A stretch of 64,000 bases of DNA from Triglochin maritima (Eukaryota > Streptophyta > Magnoliopsida > Alismatales > Juncaginaceae), in assembly GCA_963682175.1 (NCBI GenBank), contig OY821784.1, positions 26,641,621 to 26,705,620 of the forward strand. Direction: 5' to 3'. Under the pieces are notes generated by a model, which saw nothing but the letters and a program-made list of their open reading frames with translations, was not told the DNA's origin and did no database searches. The translations under genes were made by a program, and so were the position numbers. The stretch's first letter is position 1; the number at the start of each line of letters is the position of its first letter. This document shows positions 12,450 to 24,800 of the stretch, in pieces.

Positions 12450-12940
12450 TTACCAACGTCGCTGCCTCATGTTCAGCTCCTTCTGCGAGAACAAGTTCTT
12501 CATACTCTGGTGGTCTATGAACACCTCGAACCGCTCGCCGAACAAGTAGTGCCTCCAGATCTTCAGTGCATACACCACTGCTGCTAACTCCAAATCATGA
12601 GTGGGATAATTCTGCTTGTAGACCTTCAACTCCCTCGACGCGTATGCTACCACTTTCCCATGTTGCATCAGTACGCACCCCAGACCCGTACCGGATGCAT
12701 CACTGTAGATCACGAAATGCCACTACCACTAGGAAGGGTCAGGACGGGCGCGGTCATCAACCGCCTCTTCAACTCCTGGAAGCTGTCCTCGCACTTCTGA
12801 GACCAGACAAACCTCACACCCTTCCTCGTCAACGTTGTCAAAGGAGAAGTAATCTTCGAGAAGTCCTGAATAAAGTGCCTGTAATAACCTGCCAGTCCTA
12901 CAAAGCTTCTGACCTCTGTCATAATGTGGGTACCCGCCAC
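12450..12940 (-). pseudogene. Chromovirus RNase H region
   Basis: 12710-12940 contains SFVGLAGYYRHFIQDFSKI, the connection between the RT thumb and RNase H. 12450-12713 contains [38 protein letters not shown] and [16 protein letters not shown]. These are the acidic residues and blocks of the gypsy RNase H that degrades the RNA strand during cDNA synthesis. The two frames overlap by four bases with a frame change. Confidence 0.85.
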
Positions 12941-13024
12941 TGCGTCACTGCCTCAATCTTTGCTTGATCCACTGAAATACCATCCATTGACGCGATGAGT
13001 ATTTGGCATACAATTAATGCTCCC

Positions 13025-13623
13025 TCAGAACCTGCAATACGGTCCGCAAATTCTCTCTATGGGTCTCGTGATCTGGAAATATATCAGTATATCATACACG
13101 AACACGATCACGAACTGATCCAAGAACAGCTTAAAAGCCTTGTTCATCAAATCCATGAACGCCACAAGTGTGTTTGTCAGTCCGAACGACATCACCAGAA
13201 ACTCATAAGGTCCATATCTCGTGCGAAAAGTTGTCTTCGGCACATCCTCATATCTGATCCTCAACTGATGGTACCCAGATCTCAAGTCAATCTTTGAGAA
13301 GACCTTTGCAGTCTTCAGCTGATCAAAAAGGTTATCAATCTTTGGAAGCAAGTAACGGTTCCTGACAGTCACCTTGTTCAACATCAGGTAGTCGACACAC
13401 ATCCTCATCGAGTCGTTCTTCTTCTTCACGAACAAAACAGGGGCTCCCCACGGTGACACACTCGGCCAAATGGACCCTTGTCCAACAACTCTTTCAACTG
13501 AATCTTCTGCTCGAACAACTCTCGATGCGGAGGCAATCTTGGCAGGTCCTCTGGAAACACATTGGAAAAATCCCAGACCGTCTCCACCTCTTCAAAAAAG
13601 GGTCCCTCACTCTCTGTCAACAC
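13025..13623 (-). pseudogene. Chromovirus reverse transcriptase with damaged catalytic motif
   Basis: The frame 13025-13459 reads as RT fingers and palm: [19 protein letters not shown], then [16 protein letters not shown] and [12 protein letters not shown]. The catalytic F-x-D-D box is VFVYDILIY, so the first aspartate is Tyr. The upstream frame 13426-13623 has [18 protein letters not shown] and KELLDKG, with roughly 20 residues missing before the palm. The gene is cut at its upstream side by the plus-strand LTR at 13631-14998. Confidence 0.85.
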
Positions 13624-13630
13624 TGCTAAT

Positions 13631-14998
13631 TGACATCATATCATGCATATATTTGTGTCATATATCCTTTATTTTTAGCCTAAGGAATGCTATGTAACGA
13701 GTTTTATGGTTATGTTTCAGGAATAAACAGGTTTGAGAAGAAGAGACTTAGAAAAGACTTAAAAGAAAGGAAAATGACTAAGTTGCAAGACTTATGGACT
13801 GACATGCAAGAGAGAATGATCCGGATGTAAACCAAAAGGACCAATAAGCAAATCAAGAAATTTCACACCATGATGAGGAGTATTTTGGCAATTAGATCCG
13901 GGCCTAAACTCCAATAACCGATCTGGGTGCATCAGATATGAAGAAATCAAATCATACAACCACACTCCAAATCCAGACCCAATCCAGAGTATATGACCGC
14001 CAAGATCCGATAAGATTTAGGCGGGTCATGTATTAGAGTGTTTTATGTCTATTTTTAGTAGTGCATTAGTCCCATAACGGGGGATTGTCCCTGGTTACCT
14101 TTTTCTATGACTATAAATAAAACTCTTCCTCCTCATTTGTATTTACTCATTGCTTGATAGCATTCTCTGTACTTGGAGCAAGCCTTGGAGCAAAATTCAA
14201 GGTGGAGAAGAATGCTAGTTATAATGTAAGTCATGTAAATAAAATAATTCTTCATAGTTTGTATTAATGTTGTCTTTGTTTTAATGCTTGCTTGTTTTCT
14301 TTGTTTTGTTTTCTTTATCATAGTATAATTAGAATGTCTTCTTTTCTTAATGTAGTTTATACTTTATAGTTTAATGAGTAGTGAGTAGTTTCATTCCCCT
14401 TTGGGGGGTGGAGTTGATGTTTGTACATTCAATAAAGAATGGAAATGAATGCTTTATTTTGAAATGTGTTGATAAATGTGAATGTATGATTGCTTGTTTA
14501 GGGTAGAACACTTCACTTGATGAATTTTGCCACAACTATTAGATACCTCCCATGCTTGTTTAGATTCTGAAATAACCAACTTGTGTATGTGAATGTTAAT
14601 CAACTAGGTTAGTGATTGGATTGATAGGTTTTGCCACAACTATTAGACATTTCCTATGCATGAAAACACAACCTACATTTGTGCCCATTGAATGCATTCT
14701 TCACCATCTTATTGCATGTGTACACACACTCCACCCTTTAGGGGTTTCCATTCCTGATTTCCAAGCTTTCTTGTATTAGTCACTTAGTTTAATTTTATCT
14801 CGTCTCATGCTTTCATCTTCTTTGTTTGTTTCGTGCATGTTTAACATAGTTAGTTTAGTGTAGTCACAACTTCTTCCCATGTTTTCCCACTTGCCTTCGA
14901 ACAAACCAGAGTCGACACACCTCCCTGTGGATCGACCCGTATTTGTCACGTCTTCACCGACGTCGTGCACTTGTGGTCTAAACTTAATCGATTAAACA
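13631..14998 (+). repeat. LTR of the Athila/Tat-like family inserted in the chromovirus (apparent solo LTR)
   Basis: It begins TGACATCATATC, like the reverse complement of the LTR ending at 6230, and shares its internal blocks (including 'cacaccatgatgaggagtattttggc' around 13864 and 'gtggatcgacccgtatttg' near 14927). A TATA-like 'ctataaataaaac' lies near 14111. No PBS follows it and no gag or pol flanks it: the chromovirus protease resumes at about 15050 and its RT ends at 13623. I could not find a clean 5-bp TSD, so the exact right end is uncertain by a few bases. Confidence 0.75.
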
Positions 14999-15049
14999 AC
15001 TTCACTCGTCAGAAAAGCTGCACACCCCTGGCTCAAGAGCTTCTACGCC

Positions 15050-15450
15050 TTCAGTGCATAAACAAAAATGAGACCCTCTCTTACGCGCACTCCACAGATA
15101 ACCAGATACTGACCTAGTTCCTCAGAATCAAAGTCTTCCGCTCGCGGCAATGAACTTGCACGTCATAACGGGACAACCAGTCCATACCAAGTATCACGTC
15201 AAAGTCCACCATCTGTAACAACACTAGGTCAACGGGGAAGCTCTCGTCGCCCGACACGATCGGTACGCCAACTAGAAACTTCCCAAGCACAAGCCTCTCT
15301 TATAGGAGTGCTGACCTCGAGACGGGAGGTTAGACTCAGGGGCTAAGGTCCAGTAAGGTCATAAATCTCTCAGAGATAAAAGAATGTGTAGTCCCGCTAT
15401 CAAATAAAATCCTAACCACATGACTAGCAACAACGAGCGTACCTTCTACC
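15050..15450 (-). pseudogene. Chromovirus aspartic protease
   Basis: On the minus strand I read VRILFDSGTT (active-site D-S-G, around 15385-15415), then after damage VPIVSGDESFPVDLVLL and DVILGMDWLSRY (around 15160-15200), the hallmark of the gypsy retropepsin that precedes RT. Stops interrupt the frame, for example soon after the active site. It lies between the gag knuckle region (right) and the LTR-split RT (left), the normal gag-pro-RT order. Confidence 0.75.
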
Positions 15451-15453
15451 ACG

Positions 15454-15995
15454 TCAGCTGACGCAGCTGCAGAATCCTACAAGCGTGCAACAAAAGCACG
15501 TCAGCAGTAGACTTCGTACCCCTGGTACATGGTCTTTATGCCCTGCAGTCATGTTCAAAATGTCCCAGCTTGCCACAATTGAAAGATGACCCGCTGCTCC
15601 GCCACGACCAATGCCGCCACTACCACCGGTTATTCCCCTATGCCCAGGGCAGTCATCTGCCCTGTGACCCAGCTGAAAACACTCCAGGGACCCACCAGTC
15701 ACCATGCCAAACTCACGACCCGGGTGTGAACGACGACAGCGTCCACAGACATCATTGCCACTACCCTCATATGACCTCTGCTTCTTCTCAAGATGACCCC
15801 CCGAATCTACTACTAGGTTGGATCCTATCACGGAGACTACCGCCTCCGTTATTACCAAATCGATCTGTACTGCCGCCAAACCCCTTGCTCTCCTGGGTGT
15901 GACTCGGGCACTCAACATCTAAGGTCATCGCACTACGATGTGCGTCCTCTAGTGTCCGAAGCATACTGGTAAGCACCTCTCGCCGAAGAGGTTGT
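15454..15995 (-). pseudogene. Chromovirus gag C-terminus with degenerate zinc knuckle (5'-truncated)
   Basis: Minus frames include LRTLEDAHRSAMTLDVECP (15788-15976) and, in the frame 15454-15918, CGRCRRSHPGREFG followed by LECFQLGHRADDCPGH. The last is a damaged CCHC knuckle in which the second cysteine is not in place. The N-terminal half of Gag and any 5' LTR are absent to the right of about 15995, so the element is truncated. Confidence 0.7.
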
Positions 15996-17144
15996 CTTAA
16001 ATGACAATTCTATGATACAAAAAATAAGTATACTACAATGCTAAACATCTCTTTCAGATAAGTATTCAAAATTTTGTTATACAACATGTCAATCGTGTAA
16101 GTATGTTTCATGTTATGTAATCGTGAAATTTCATAACTAGACTAATACTTAAAAAATATTTTGCCTTTTTCATTTCGTGTTGTGTAAAATGATGTTATCA
16201 TGTCGTGTTTAAAATCGACAAGTCTATCTAAAATACCTCCAAATAAAATAACATATTATACAAACATTGACATTTTAATAATACGTTGCAATCATTTTCT
16301 TTCTTCTTCTCTCCTACCTTGTACCTTGTATGTATAAAAAAAAGACATCCACTTTTTCTCCTCCCTCTCCATTTCTCTTCTTTTCTTTTCTTTCCTTGTC
16401 TCATTGTCATCCAAACACGCCATTAGGTTGCATTAATATGAAATTTCACTTCAATATGGAATTTTAAAGTACCACATTTACATTTACCACGTTTGGTTGA
16501 AATTGTGCTGGAATTTCAAAATGTTAGAAGGATTTGTATATTCTATGTTTTATGCATTTTGAAATCCTTCATAGTATTTTGAAATTCCATGTGTGTACAG
16601 AAATTGTCAAAACCCAATTCTATGCTAAGAAGTGAATTTCAAAATTTCACACAATTTTTTTTATCTTTAGTTATTAAAATTAATAGATTGACACTTTAAT
16701 TCCACTCGACACTTTTAGACAACATTGTTAGTTTTCACATTTTTGGACCAATTTTGAAAATTTATTCCCAAGCTTCCTTACACTTCCCATAGTTTATCTT
16801 GACTTGCATAAACATAACATGATGTTAAATTTGCTGCTTTTAAAAAACACTCTCGTCTTGTAAAATTAAAGTAGAAAAGTGTAAAAAAGTTTACAGATCT
16901 TATCATTCCTAGAAAATCAACTTCTAACCCAAAATCTTTTTCCTCACATCAAATGACAACATTTAACGTCTTATCATGGGGTGATCGACGTCGGAGGTAA
17001 AATGACAATGATCAAAATGTAGGATATGTGAATTCCATTTTTTTTATTTTTTTGTAAAATCAATAGTTTTTACATTAAAATTTATGTTTTTTTAAAGTAA
17101 ATCTATGGACTAGCTTTTCTGGCAAGTATTGGTTAGACATTTCG
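15996..17144. other. Non-coding stretch with one MITE-like hairpin
   Basis: AT-rich sequence with no domain-bearing ORF. Around 16310-16395 there is a pyrimidine-rich tract (purine-rich on the minus strand). The only structured part is the inverted repeat at 16510-16588. Confidence 0.5.
16510..16588. repeat. Imperfect inverted repeat (small hairpin element)
   Basis: The left arm ggaatttcaaaatgttagaa continues to 'ggattt', and its reverse complement reappears with a few mismatches as 'aaatccttc-tag-attttgaaattcc' ending at 16588. The stem is about 26 bp with a loop of about 27. It is preceded by 'acgtttggt', a phrase common at ends of plant MITEs. No TSD defined. Confidence 0.55.
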
Positions 17145-18629
17145 GTAGAATCGTAAGAGTCTCTAATTCTAATCATTTTTAAACTAATTACCTACTTACT
17201 AAATCAATCAAATAATGCACAGCGGAATTTAAATAAATACAAGCAAGTAAAGCAAACCACAATGATGACACCATATTTTTATAGAGGTTGAGCCTCCCGC
17301 CTACTTCTTGTCTTGCAAGCTCCGCTCACGTCTTCACTATCAACCTCGTTTTGGGTCGAGATTAAGCCTTTTACAAAACAAGCTCCACGAACACACTCGT
17401 GAGTTTTACTTTCGTCTCTCACAATCCGAGAGGAACACTTCAGGCTTTCACTGAAGTCCTTGCTTCTTTACAACAGAGATGTTGAGTGGAACACACTCTC
17501 TAACTTGAGAACACTTAGCTTAGGATGTGGAATTAATACTAAAATGTGGAAGTTTATGCTTGGAGAGTAGAATTGAGGATTGGGAGACTTGTGAGTTTCT
17601 CTTAGGTGCATATGACAATAGGAAGTGTAAGAGTTGTGTAATTGTGTCATAGGAACACCTATTTATAAGCTCTAAGTGAGTTATAGCCGTTGGGACAAGT
17701 TTGGTAAGTGTTTGTTGAAGAAACACAAAACAGCAAATTGTATGACCCAAAACTGAATGAGTTAAGTCGACTGGATCGGGTAGAACGGTCAACCGATAGG
17801 CAATTTTGAACTTGGTTCGGTGGACGGATAAAGGTTTGGTCGACCAATAAGGCTATAACTTAGGTACACTTAAGTTATCGGTCGAACACCGAATAGGTTT
17901 CGGTCGACGGAAAACTAACAGGTTCTACGGGGTTGACAAACATGAACAAATTCGGTCAACCGAAACAAGGTCTACGGTCGACCGAAAACCAACAAGCAGT
18001 TTGGGTTTGTCGAGACATCTTAAGTCCGTTCGACCGAACAAGGTCCTCGGTCGAAGATAGGAAAAAGTATTTTGGGGTATTTGTAAATAATACGAATACG
18101 ACTGTTGGTATAATACGACAATTCTAACGGTCGGAAATTTGTGTTGACTCAGACGACTGAAAAGGTCTGGATGGTCGACCGAAACCGAGCAGTAAAACAC
18201 TAACAGGATAATTGATCACTCGGTCAACCGAACGGTATGTTTCAGTCGACCGAACATGGGCAGGCAGTTCTGGTTTTTGTTTTGTGTTTTCCGGTCTAAG
18301 TTTGGATGATCTATTGAAGTCCAAACGATATGAAATTTTGTGTGTGACTTCTATAATGAACGTAGTGTGTGTTTGAGTAGTTTTTAGCTCAAGTATACTC
18401 AATTACACAAAGTTCCTAAGACCCAAAGAAATGCAAATTAGATGTCTTCAAATGAGCTTGATTACATGTCTTGACTTGATTTCATTTCTTCATTGTGTCT
18501 TGATCACTTGTACAAGTTATCGCAAAACAATATATATGCAATGCAATATGTGTGCTACTCTACATTGATTATAATTAAGATTATGTTGATTAAATTATCA
18601 AAACATAAATTAAGTCCAAAATGCCAACA
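17145..18629 (-). repeat. Solo LTR of the gag-only copia family (minus strand)
   Basis: On the minus strand it starts TGTTGGCATTTTGGAC (18629 downwards) and ends near 17145 in a degraded 'cgattctacc'. It matches the LTRs at 19079 and 37136 block by block. There is no PBS (ggtatcaga) at its left and no purine tract at its right, so it is a solo LTR. Possible degraded TSD: acatt (left) and acatc (right). The TATA-like 'ctatttataagc' is at 17659-17670. Its U3 carries seven paired CGGTNNACCG-like sites, starting at 17764/17786, 17818/17837, 17879/17901, 17953/17975, 18028/18049, 18150/18172 and 18221/18243. Confidence 0.8.
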
Positions 18630-19078
18630 ACATCATTATGACATATTAAAAAATATAATTTCAAGTGAATTTGACTTTTTTGGAAGGGTTAAGTTTGTAG
18701 AGTTTTTTTTACGAGAAGTACTGTAAATTTTACATTACGTTCTGATTCTGCAAAAAAAATAATTTAATGTCATACTCAAAATTGGTCCAAAAGTGGAAAA
18801 ACCCATAATGTGACCTAAAATTTTCAAATATCAACATGAGTGGATTAAATTGTCAATTAACAAATTAATATAAAACATTATGTTATATTCCAAATATGAT
18901 TTTATTCCGAATTGTAAAACTATTAAAATACAATATAAAATTTTGCTTTTATTTTCAAATAACGTGCTTCTCCAAACAAACTATATGCAAATCACGTCAT
19001 TTATATATTGTCAATTTTACATTGCATTCTCTGTTCTGCAAAACAAGATAACATAAGAATGTTAGGATGGGTTATATA
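18630..19078. other. Spacer between two inverted solo LTRs; part of a dispersed repeat
   Basis: No coding features. About 18725-18915 resembles 20755-20885: 'ggtccaaaa-tggaaaaacc', 'aacatgagt', 'ttaaattgtcaatta-caaattaata' and 'aatatgatttta' occur in the same order on the same strand. This suggests two copies of an unclassified AT-rich repeat. Confidence 0.5.
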
Positions 19079-20602
19079 TGTTGGTTTTTTGGCCTTAATC
19101 TATGTTTTGATGATTTAATCAACCTAATCTTAATTGTGATCATGTAGAGTAGCACACATGTTGCATTGCATATATATTGCTTTGTGCTAACTTCTACAGG
19201 TGATCAAGACTCAAGGAAGAAAGGAAATCAAGTCAAGACATGTAATCAAGCTCAATTGAAGACATGTATTTTGTATTTTTTGAGTCTTAGGAACTTGTGT
19301 AAATTGAGCATACTTGAGCTAAAATCAACTTAAACACACACTAGGTTCCTTAGAGAAGTCACACACGAAATTTCATATAATTTGGACTTCAATAGACCAC
19401 CCAAACTTAGACCGGAAAACACCAAACTATTAACCAGAATTGTCTGCCCAGATTCGGTCGACCAAAACAGACCGTTCGGTCGACCGAGTGATCATATATC
19501 CTGTTAGTGTTTAACTGCCTAAGTTAGGTCGACCATCCAGACCTTTTCGGTCGACTGAGTCTCAACATTTTTCCGACCGTTAGTTTTGTCGTATACCCAA
19601 CGGTCGTATTCGTATTATCTAAAATATACCCCAAATACATTTTGTGTATCGGTCGACCGAGGACCTTGTTCGATCGACTGAACTTATGTCTCTTGACAAA
19701 CCCAAACCTCCTGCTGGAAATCGGTCGACCGTGGACCTTGTTTCGGTCAACCGAATATAGCCTTGTTTGTCAACCCCAAAGTGTCTGGTGTGAATCGGTC
19801 GACCGAACCTTATTCGGTGTTCGACTGATCACTTAAGTGTACTCCATACATAGCGTTGGGCGGTCGACCGTTCCTTGACCGGTCGACCAAACTGAGTTCA
19901 AAATTGTCAAACGATCGACCGGACAGCCCGATCCGGTCGACCGAATTCACTCAGAATTGGGTCCTGCTTGTTTTCTGTTTTGTATATCTTACGCCAACTC
20001 TTACCCAATTAATCCCCGACTATATTCTCTCTGATGTTTATCTATAGAGTTGTAAAACACATTTTAACACAACTCTCCCACTACTATTTGTCCAATACAT
20101 TAAAGAGAAACTCAAATGACTCAAAGCCTCAAACCTTCCACACTTTAGTCTTAAATCCTATTCTTACTCAAGTGTGCTCAAGATTAGAGATTGTTGTTCC
20201 ACTCCTTTGTTGTGAAAAAAGCAAGGGTCTTGGTGAAAGCCCAAGACAAAGAGTAAAGACTTCGGTGAGAGCCCGAAGTGTACCTCTTGGATTGTGAGAG
20301 GAGTCAAGTTCGGCGAGGGTTGTTCACGAGTTTGAAGATTGTAAATACGTTCTCTCCCGACCCGGAACGGAGAGTGGTTAGTGATGTCGTGAGCGGAGCT
20401 CGAAGTGTCGAACGAAGCTTACAAGAGAGGACGTAGGCGGGTGGTCGAACCTCTGTAAAAATCTCTCGTCTCCATTGTGGTTTGCATTATCTTCCTAACT
20501 TGCTTGTTTGTTTTTAAATTCCACTGTGCATATCTTTGATCATCAAACAAGTTGATAATTAGCTTAAAAGTTATTAGAATTGTACACCCTCACGATCCAA
20601 CA
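19079..20602 (+). repeat. Solo LTR of the gag-only copia family with perfect TSD
   Basis: It runs from TGTTGGTTTTTTGGCC to CACGATCCAACA (1,524 bp). The 5 bp to the left (19074-19078) and right (20603-20607) are both ATATA, a perfect target-site duplication. There is no internal region, so it formed by LTR-LTR recombination of a complete insertion. U3 carries seven site pairs, starting at 19455/19477, 19526/19548, 19650/19671, 19722/19744, 19796/19818, 19861/19880 and 19912/19934; start-to-start spacing is 22, 22, 21, 22, 22, 19 and 22. Confidence 0.9.
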
Positions 20603-21841
20603 ATATAGACATAAGTTTACTATCATAACATCAACCAACTTAACCTTTGTAGCAATAAGTGAGTGTTGTGGTACAGTGGACTCGTGGGTGAAAGAACATA
20701 CTTAGATTCTATGCGGGTCGGGGACATTACATGCACACATTGTATGCAACATTCACAAATGGGTCCAAAAATGGAAAAACCAACAATGTGGCTTAAAGTG
20801 TCAAATAACAACATGAGTATAATTAAATTGTCAATTACCAAATTAATACAAATATTAATCTTATGTTCCGAATATGATTTTATCGACTGGTTTTAATGAT
20901 TTCAATATGATATAGGATAACCGTGGGATTTAAATTCCGTAGAATTTGCAAATAACATATTCAAACCTAACCTTAGTCTCCATTTGTGTAACTAAAGGTT
21001 CTGAATCTTTGATTCAAAAATGTATTTTCAAGTTGATCATTAATTCAAATAATATGTTTTGAAAATACATTACCATAGGTAATAATTAATAATGCATTAG
21101 TCTAGAAAATATATTTTTCATAAAATCAAATGTTTCGTAACAAACAAATAAGGAAAAACAGAAACAAGATGTTTGAGACAAGAGATACCACATTTCTTTT
21201 CAAAAAACACATTCTCAGCGTAAAAAACATATTTATAATATATTATTGGGATGATCCTAACAAAACTGTATTTTTCTGAATAATCACCCTCAAAAAACAT
21301 GGTATTTTGGCTATACAAGTAAACCCTTACGGTTTCTTAGATATTGACAATTTACTAGCATATTTATATGCCACAACATTTGCAATATGCTGCTTACGAA
21401 AAAACGAAATGGTCCTCGAAGGCCCGAACGATGATTCGTCAAATTTCACAGCTGTCAAAAAGACGTTGCTGAAAATGACATGCATTAATGTCTCACAAGT
21501 TACATAAAACGACGATCGAGTGCAAATACAATCTTCCACGTCCGGATAACATATCTGGAGGACAGGATCCCTGCTACCTATAATTATCACAGATTATCTG
21601 AGGCAAAGAAAGATTAATAGACAAACAATAAACACTGATGCCATCATGCCACTAGTAAATGTTGTTCAAGTCTTCAAAACCCTCCTTAAATCTGCCTGAT
21701 TTGTAACAGAGTGATCATCATTTCCATTAATTGCTGGATTTTCACAAGATGATGTTCCTTCAAACCATGTTCCTTCAAACAAAACTTGGGCACGGGCACC
21801 GAAGGAGAAAACCATAGCCTCGTTTAAGTTCACAGCGGACT
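20603..21841. other. Region downstream of DDL; small hairpin near 21026-21072
   Basis: This is the 3' flank of DDL. It includes the second copy of the dispersed repeat (about 20755-20885) and a hairpin whose arms are aatgtattttcaa and ttgaaaatacatt (13 bp, perfect). Short frames at 21307-21507 and 21327-21590 show no domain. The DDL 3' UTR and polyadenylation region should lie just below 21842, but I cannot fix its end. Confidence 0.45.
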
Positions 21842-24800
21842 CTATTGGGCAGAATTTTCATGTAGTAAAACATATTCTCGGCTGCAGCCGAAAGATGATT
21901 AGGAGTGCGTAGAAATGAAACAAAGTGCACACAAACGACATGATAATAGTATAACCAGCAAAACTGTACCTGCTATTACCGAATTTGATAGTGTCTTTCT
22001 CGAAAAGCTCATAATATCGTTGAGGTTCAAGGAGATTATCCTGCATCAGGAAGAAAAAAATATTAAAAATGTGTTCAACATAACAATTTTCTTCTCGAGG
22101 AATCAATAACCCTCCATTTTAAATTTGTAAGCCAACTCGTGTGTGGTCTACAAACATTACTATCAGTTTCTCAAGTGAAAATATGATCAGCATTTGATCA
22201 TCTTCTAGCGAAGGTACATGAGACAACCACCCAGTTTCCCGAAAATTCAAATTTGCCAAATCTAATCCTATTGCATGCCCAGCTTCTTAGGTAACATATT
22301 TGGCCATCTGATATTTAACACCCAGTGAGGAATAACACTATCAGGACTCAGAACTCCTCTTCTTAAATTTACCCATTTAACAAAAGATGATACGATAATT
22401 TCACCATGGCTTCCGATTGGACTAAGTGAAAATCCGAGACATTATTATAAGATGATACATATTATAAGATGATACAGATATCCACGATGTAAAAGGGCAA
22501 GAATTGCCAAACCATTATTATGTGAACAAGGTTCATTACATGACTGATGTAGGTTCATGTCAACACCAACTAGACTTCCTAAGGGGAATCTTTTTCATGT
22601 ACCTTGTCAACAAACACAAGGATCGAAGACTAAAAGCAGCACATATTCTATCCTAGTACCAGTGTCATGTGCCGGTTGAAATTTGAAGCTTCTGATATCA
22701 AAGAAAATAGGGAGGCAGTAATGTGGCAAACATGGTCACAACTAAGACGTTGTATTTCTTTTCTCAAACTAGTACTGCAAGAAATTATGTGGCAACTTGA
22801 ACCTAAGATACCTAGATTAGAACAGCATATTAGTATGTTTTCTTTCTGAATTCTAGATTCTTCACATAAATATGTATCTTCGAACCTCAGAGGCTCTAGT
22901 CTGAGTCTGAGATCTAACTCCCGTTGGTCTTTCATGGAGAAAAACTATTTATGATAGATACATAACTCCTAAAGGATTTTAAAGGGCGCCATGAAAAACA
23001 CCTGGGTGTAAGCGGGAAAACGACGCAAAAGTCACATACATTTTAGTTAAGGCTTGACAAGGCAAAAAATTCCTACATTTTAGTCAAGTCTTGAGAAGGC
23101 AAAAGTCTACTGAGGAACAGTTGCTAACACTTGCATCTGGCTCCAAGACATCATAGTCACAACTAAATATGCATAAGGTATTCTGATCTGTGATATGCAG
23201 GAGCAATTTTTTTTTGCAATTTCAGCCTTCAGAAAGGAGAGAACTGGCCTAGATCAACTTAAAATACTAACACAGATCATCAGAAATAACATTTTAAAAC
23301 AAGCATTCAAATGAAAAAACCAAAGTTTGTAATGGACTAATAAATGCAACTACAAAGAATGATAATTGGTAACTCTGAATATCATGGTAAGTGAAAAAAA
23401 TGGTTTCTTAGAACTTCTAATGAGCATGTCAAGGACATGAAGAAATTTCGAAAGCCAATCGAGGCTCATATCAAGCAAGCACGAAAAATTAAATTGGTGA
23501 TATGGTGATAACATACATTGAGAAAAGTCCCGTTTGTACTTCCAAGATCCATCAAGTATGGCCTGATCAAAATAGAAAAATAATGATGGTCATCACAATT
23601 AAATTCAGAACAATAACGGAATAGCCTAATAAACTTAAAGATATAAGGCCACTGAAGAGAGGGAATTTGGAAATAAGACCTTAATTACCTGACTTGCTTT
23701 TTCATCATGCCATCTGGTTGTTCCTTCTCTACAACCCTGAAATGTAGACCAATTAGTCAAACTTTATTATCTATATTAACCTCAACTTTAAAATAATAAC
23801 ATCAATATACCTATACTGAATGATAGCATGTTGTTTACTGCAAGAAGGGTGATCTGTTGGAATGTCAGCAACCCTTCTTTCTCTTCCAAAAAGATAACAG
23901 CTCTGGCGATGTACATAGAGGGGGTCTGTATTTTTTATATTCAAAATAAAAAATAAAAATTGGAGACCTTAGCCATATGGTACATATCACGTAAGGTAAT
24001 TAACGAAGGCAACCAAAAGAATTGCAAGGTAAAAAGAGGTGCTGATTAAGGTCAAAAAATCAAAAATAGACAAATCTATATATGAACCATCTCCTTTTTA
24101 CAGAGCAATTGAATTTTTACAACTAAAACGAAAAAAAAAACAAAGTTTACAAATCGACGGACTATTACTTTTCCACCAGAAATTCACAGGATTGAAAACG
24201 TAAAGGCATACTCAATACCATTCAGTACTTCACCGGCCTTGAACACATACAAACGCCATCTTATATCTGGCTTGCGAGCATCTGCGGGCTCGGTAAATAA
24301 CAATGTCACACCTGAAAGATAGATATCGTCAAAATTCAAAAATAATTTTGAAGAGAACTGTCAAGCAACTTTGACTTTATATTCAAGCATATGCAAGATC
24401 ATGTGAACAATGGATAGCAGCATTACATCTAGAACTTTGTAGGATTTTTCTACCCAAAAAGTAGACAGAAAAAAAAGATAAGTAACATTTTATCTTGATC
24501 AAAGTCATTGCACCATGGAATACTATGTCGTTCAAAAGATAAAAGCCTCAACTGCAAACAACTTACAAAAACATAACTAGTTAAACTGTTCATGGGATTA
24601 TGAAAAGGGCATTGATTCAGACACCTGGAAAATTTATGAGTTAACTGAAAAATGTCTTGAAAATCCAGAAGTGCTCAATTAGTTAATCTTACAGATGATC
24701 TAAACCCAAGTGAGATCTCATTGGGGCGTTTCAGAAGCTTACTTCGCTAGAAGGTAGTTAGGTTGTTTGGAAAACAGGTCCTAAATATAAATTTCGGGGA

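Noticed and set aside
21307..21507. Small gene downstream of DDL
   Set aside because: 66-aa frame with no domain; DDL already ends with its expected C-terminus at 21842.
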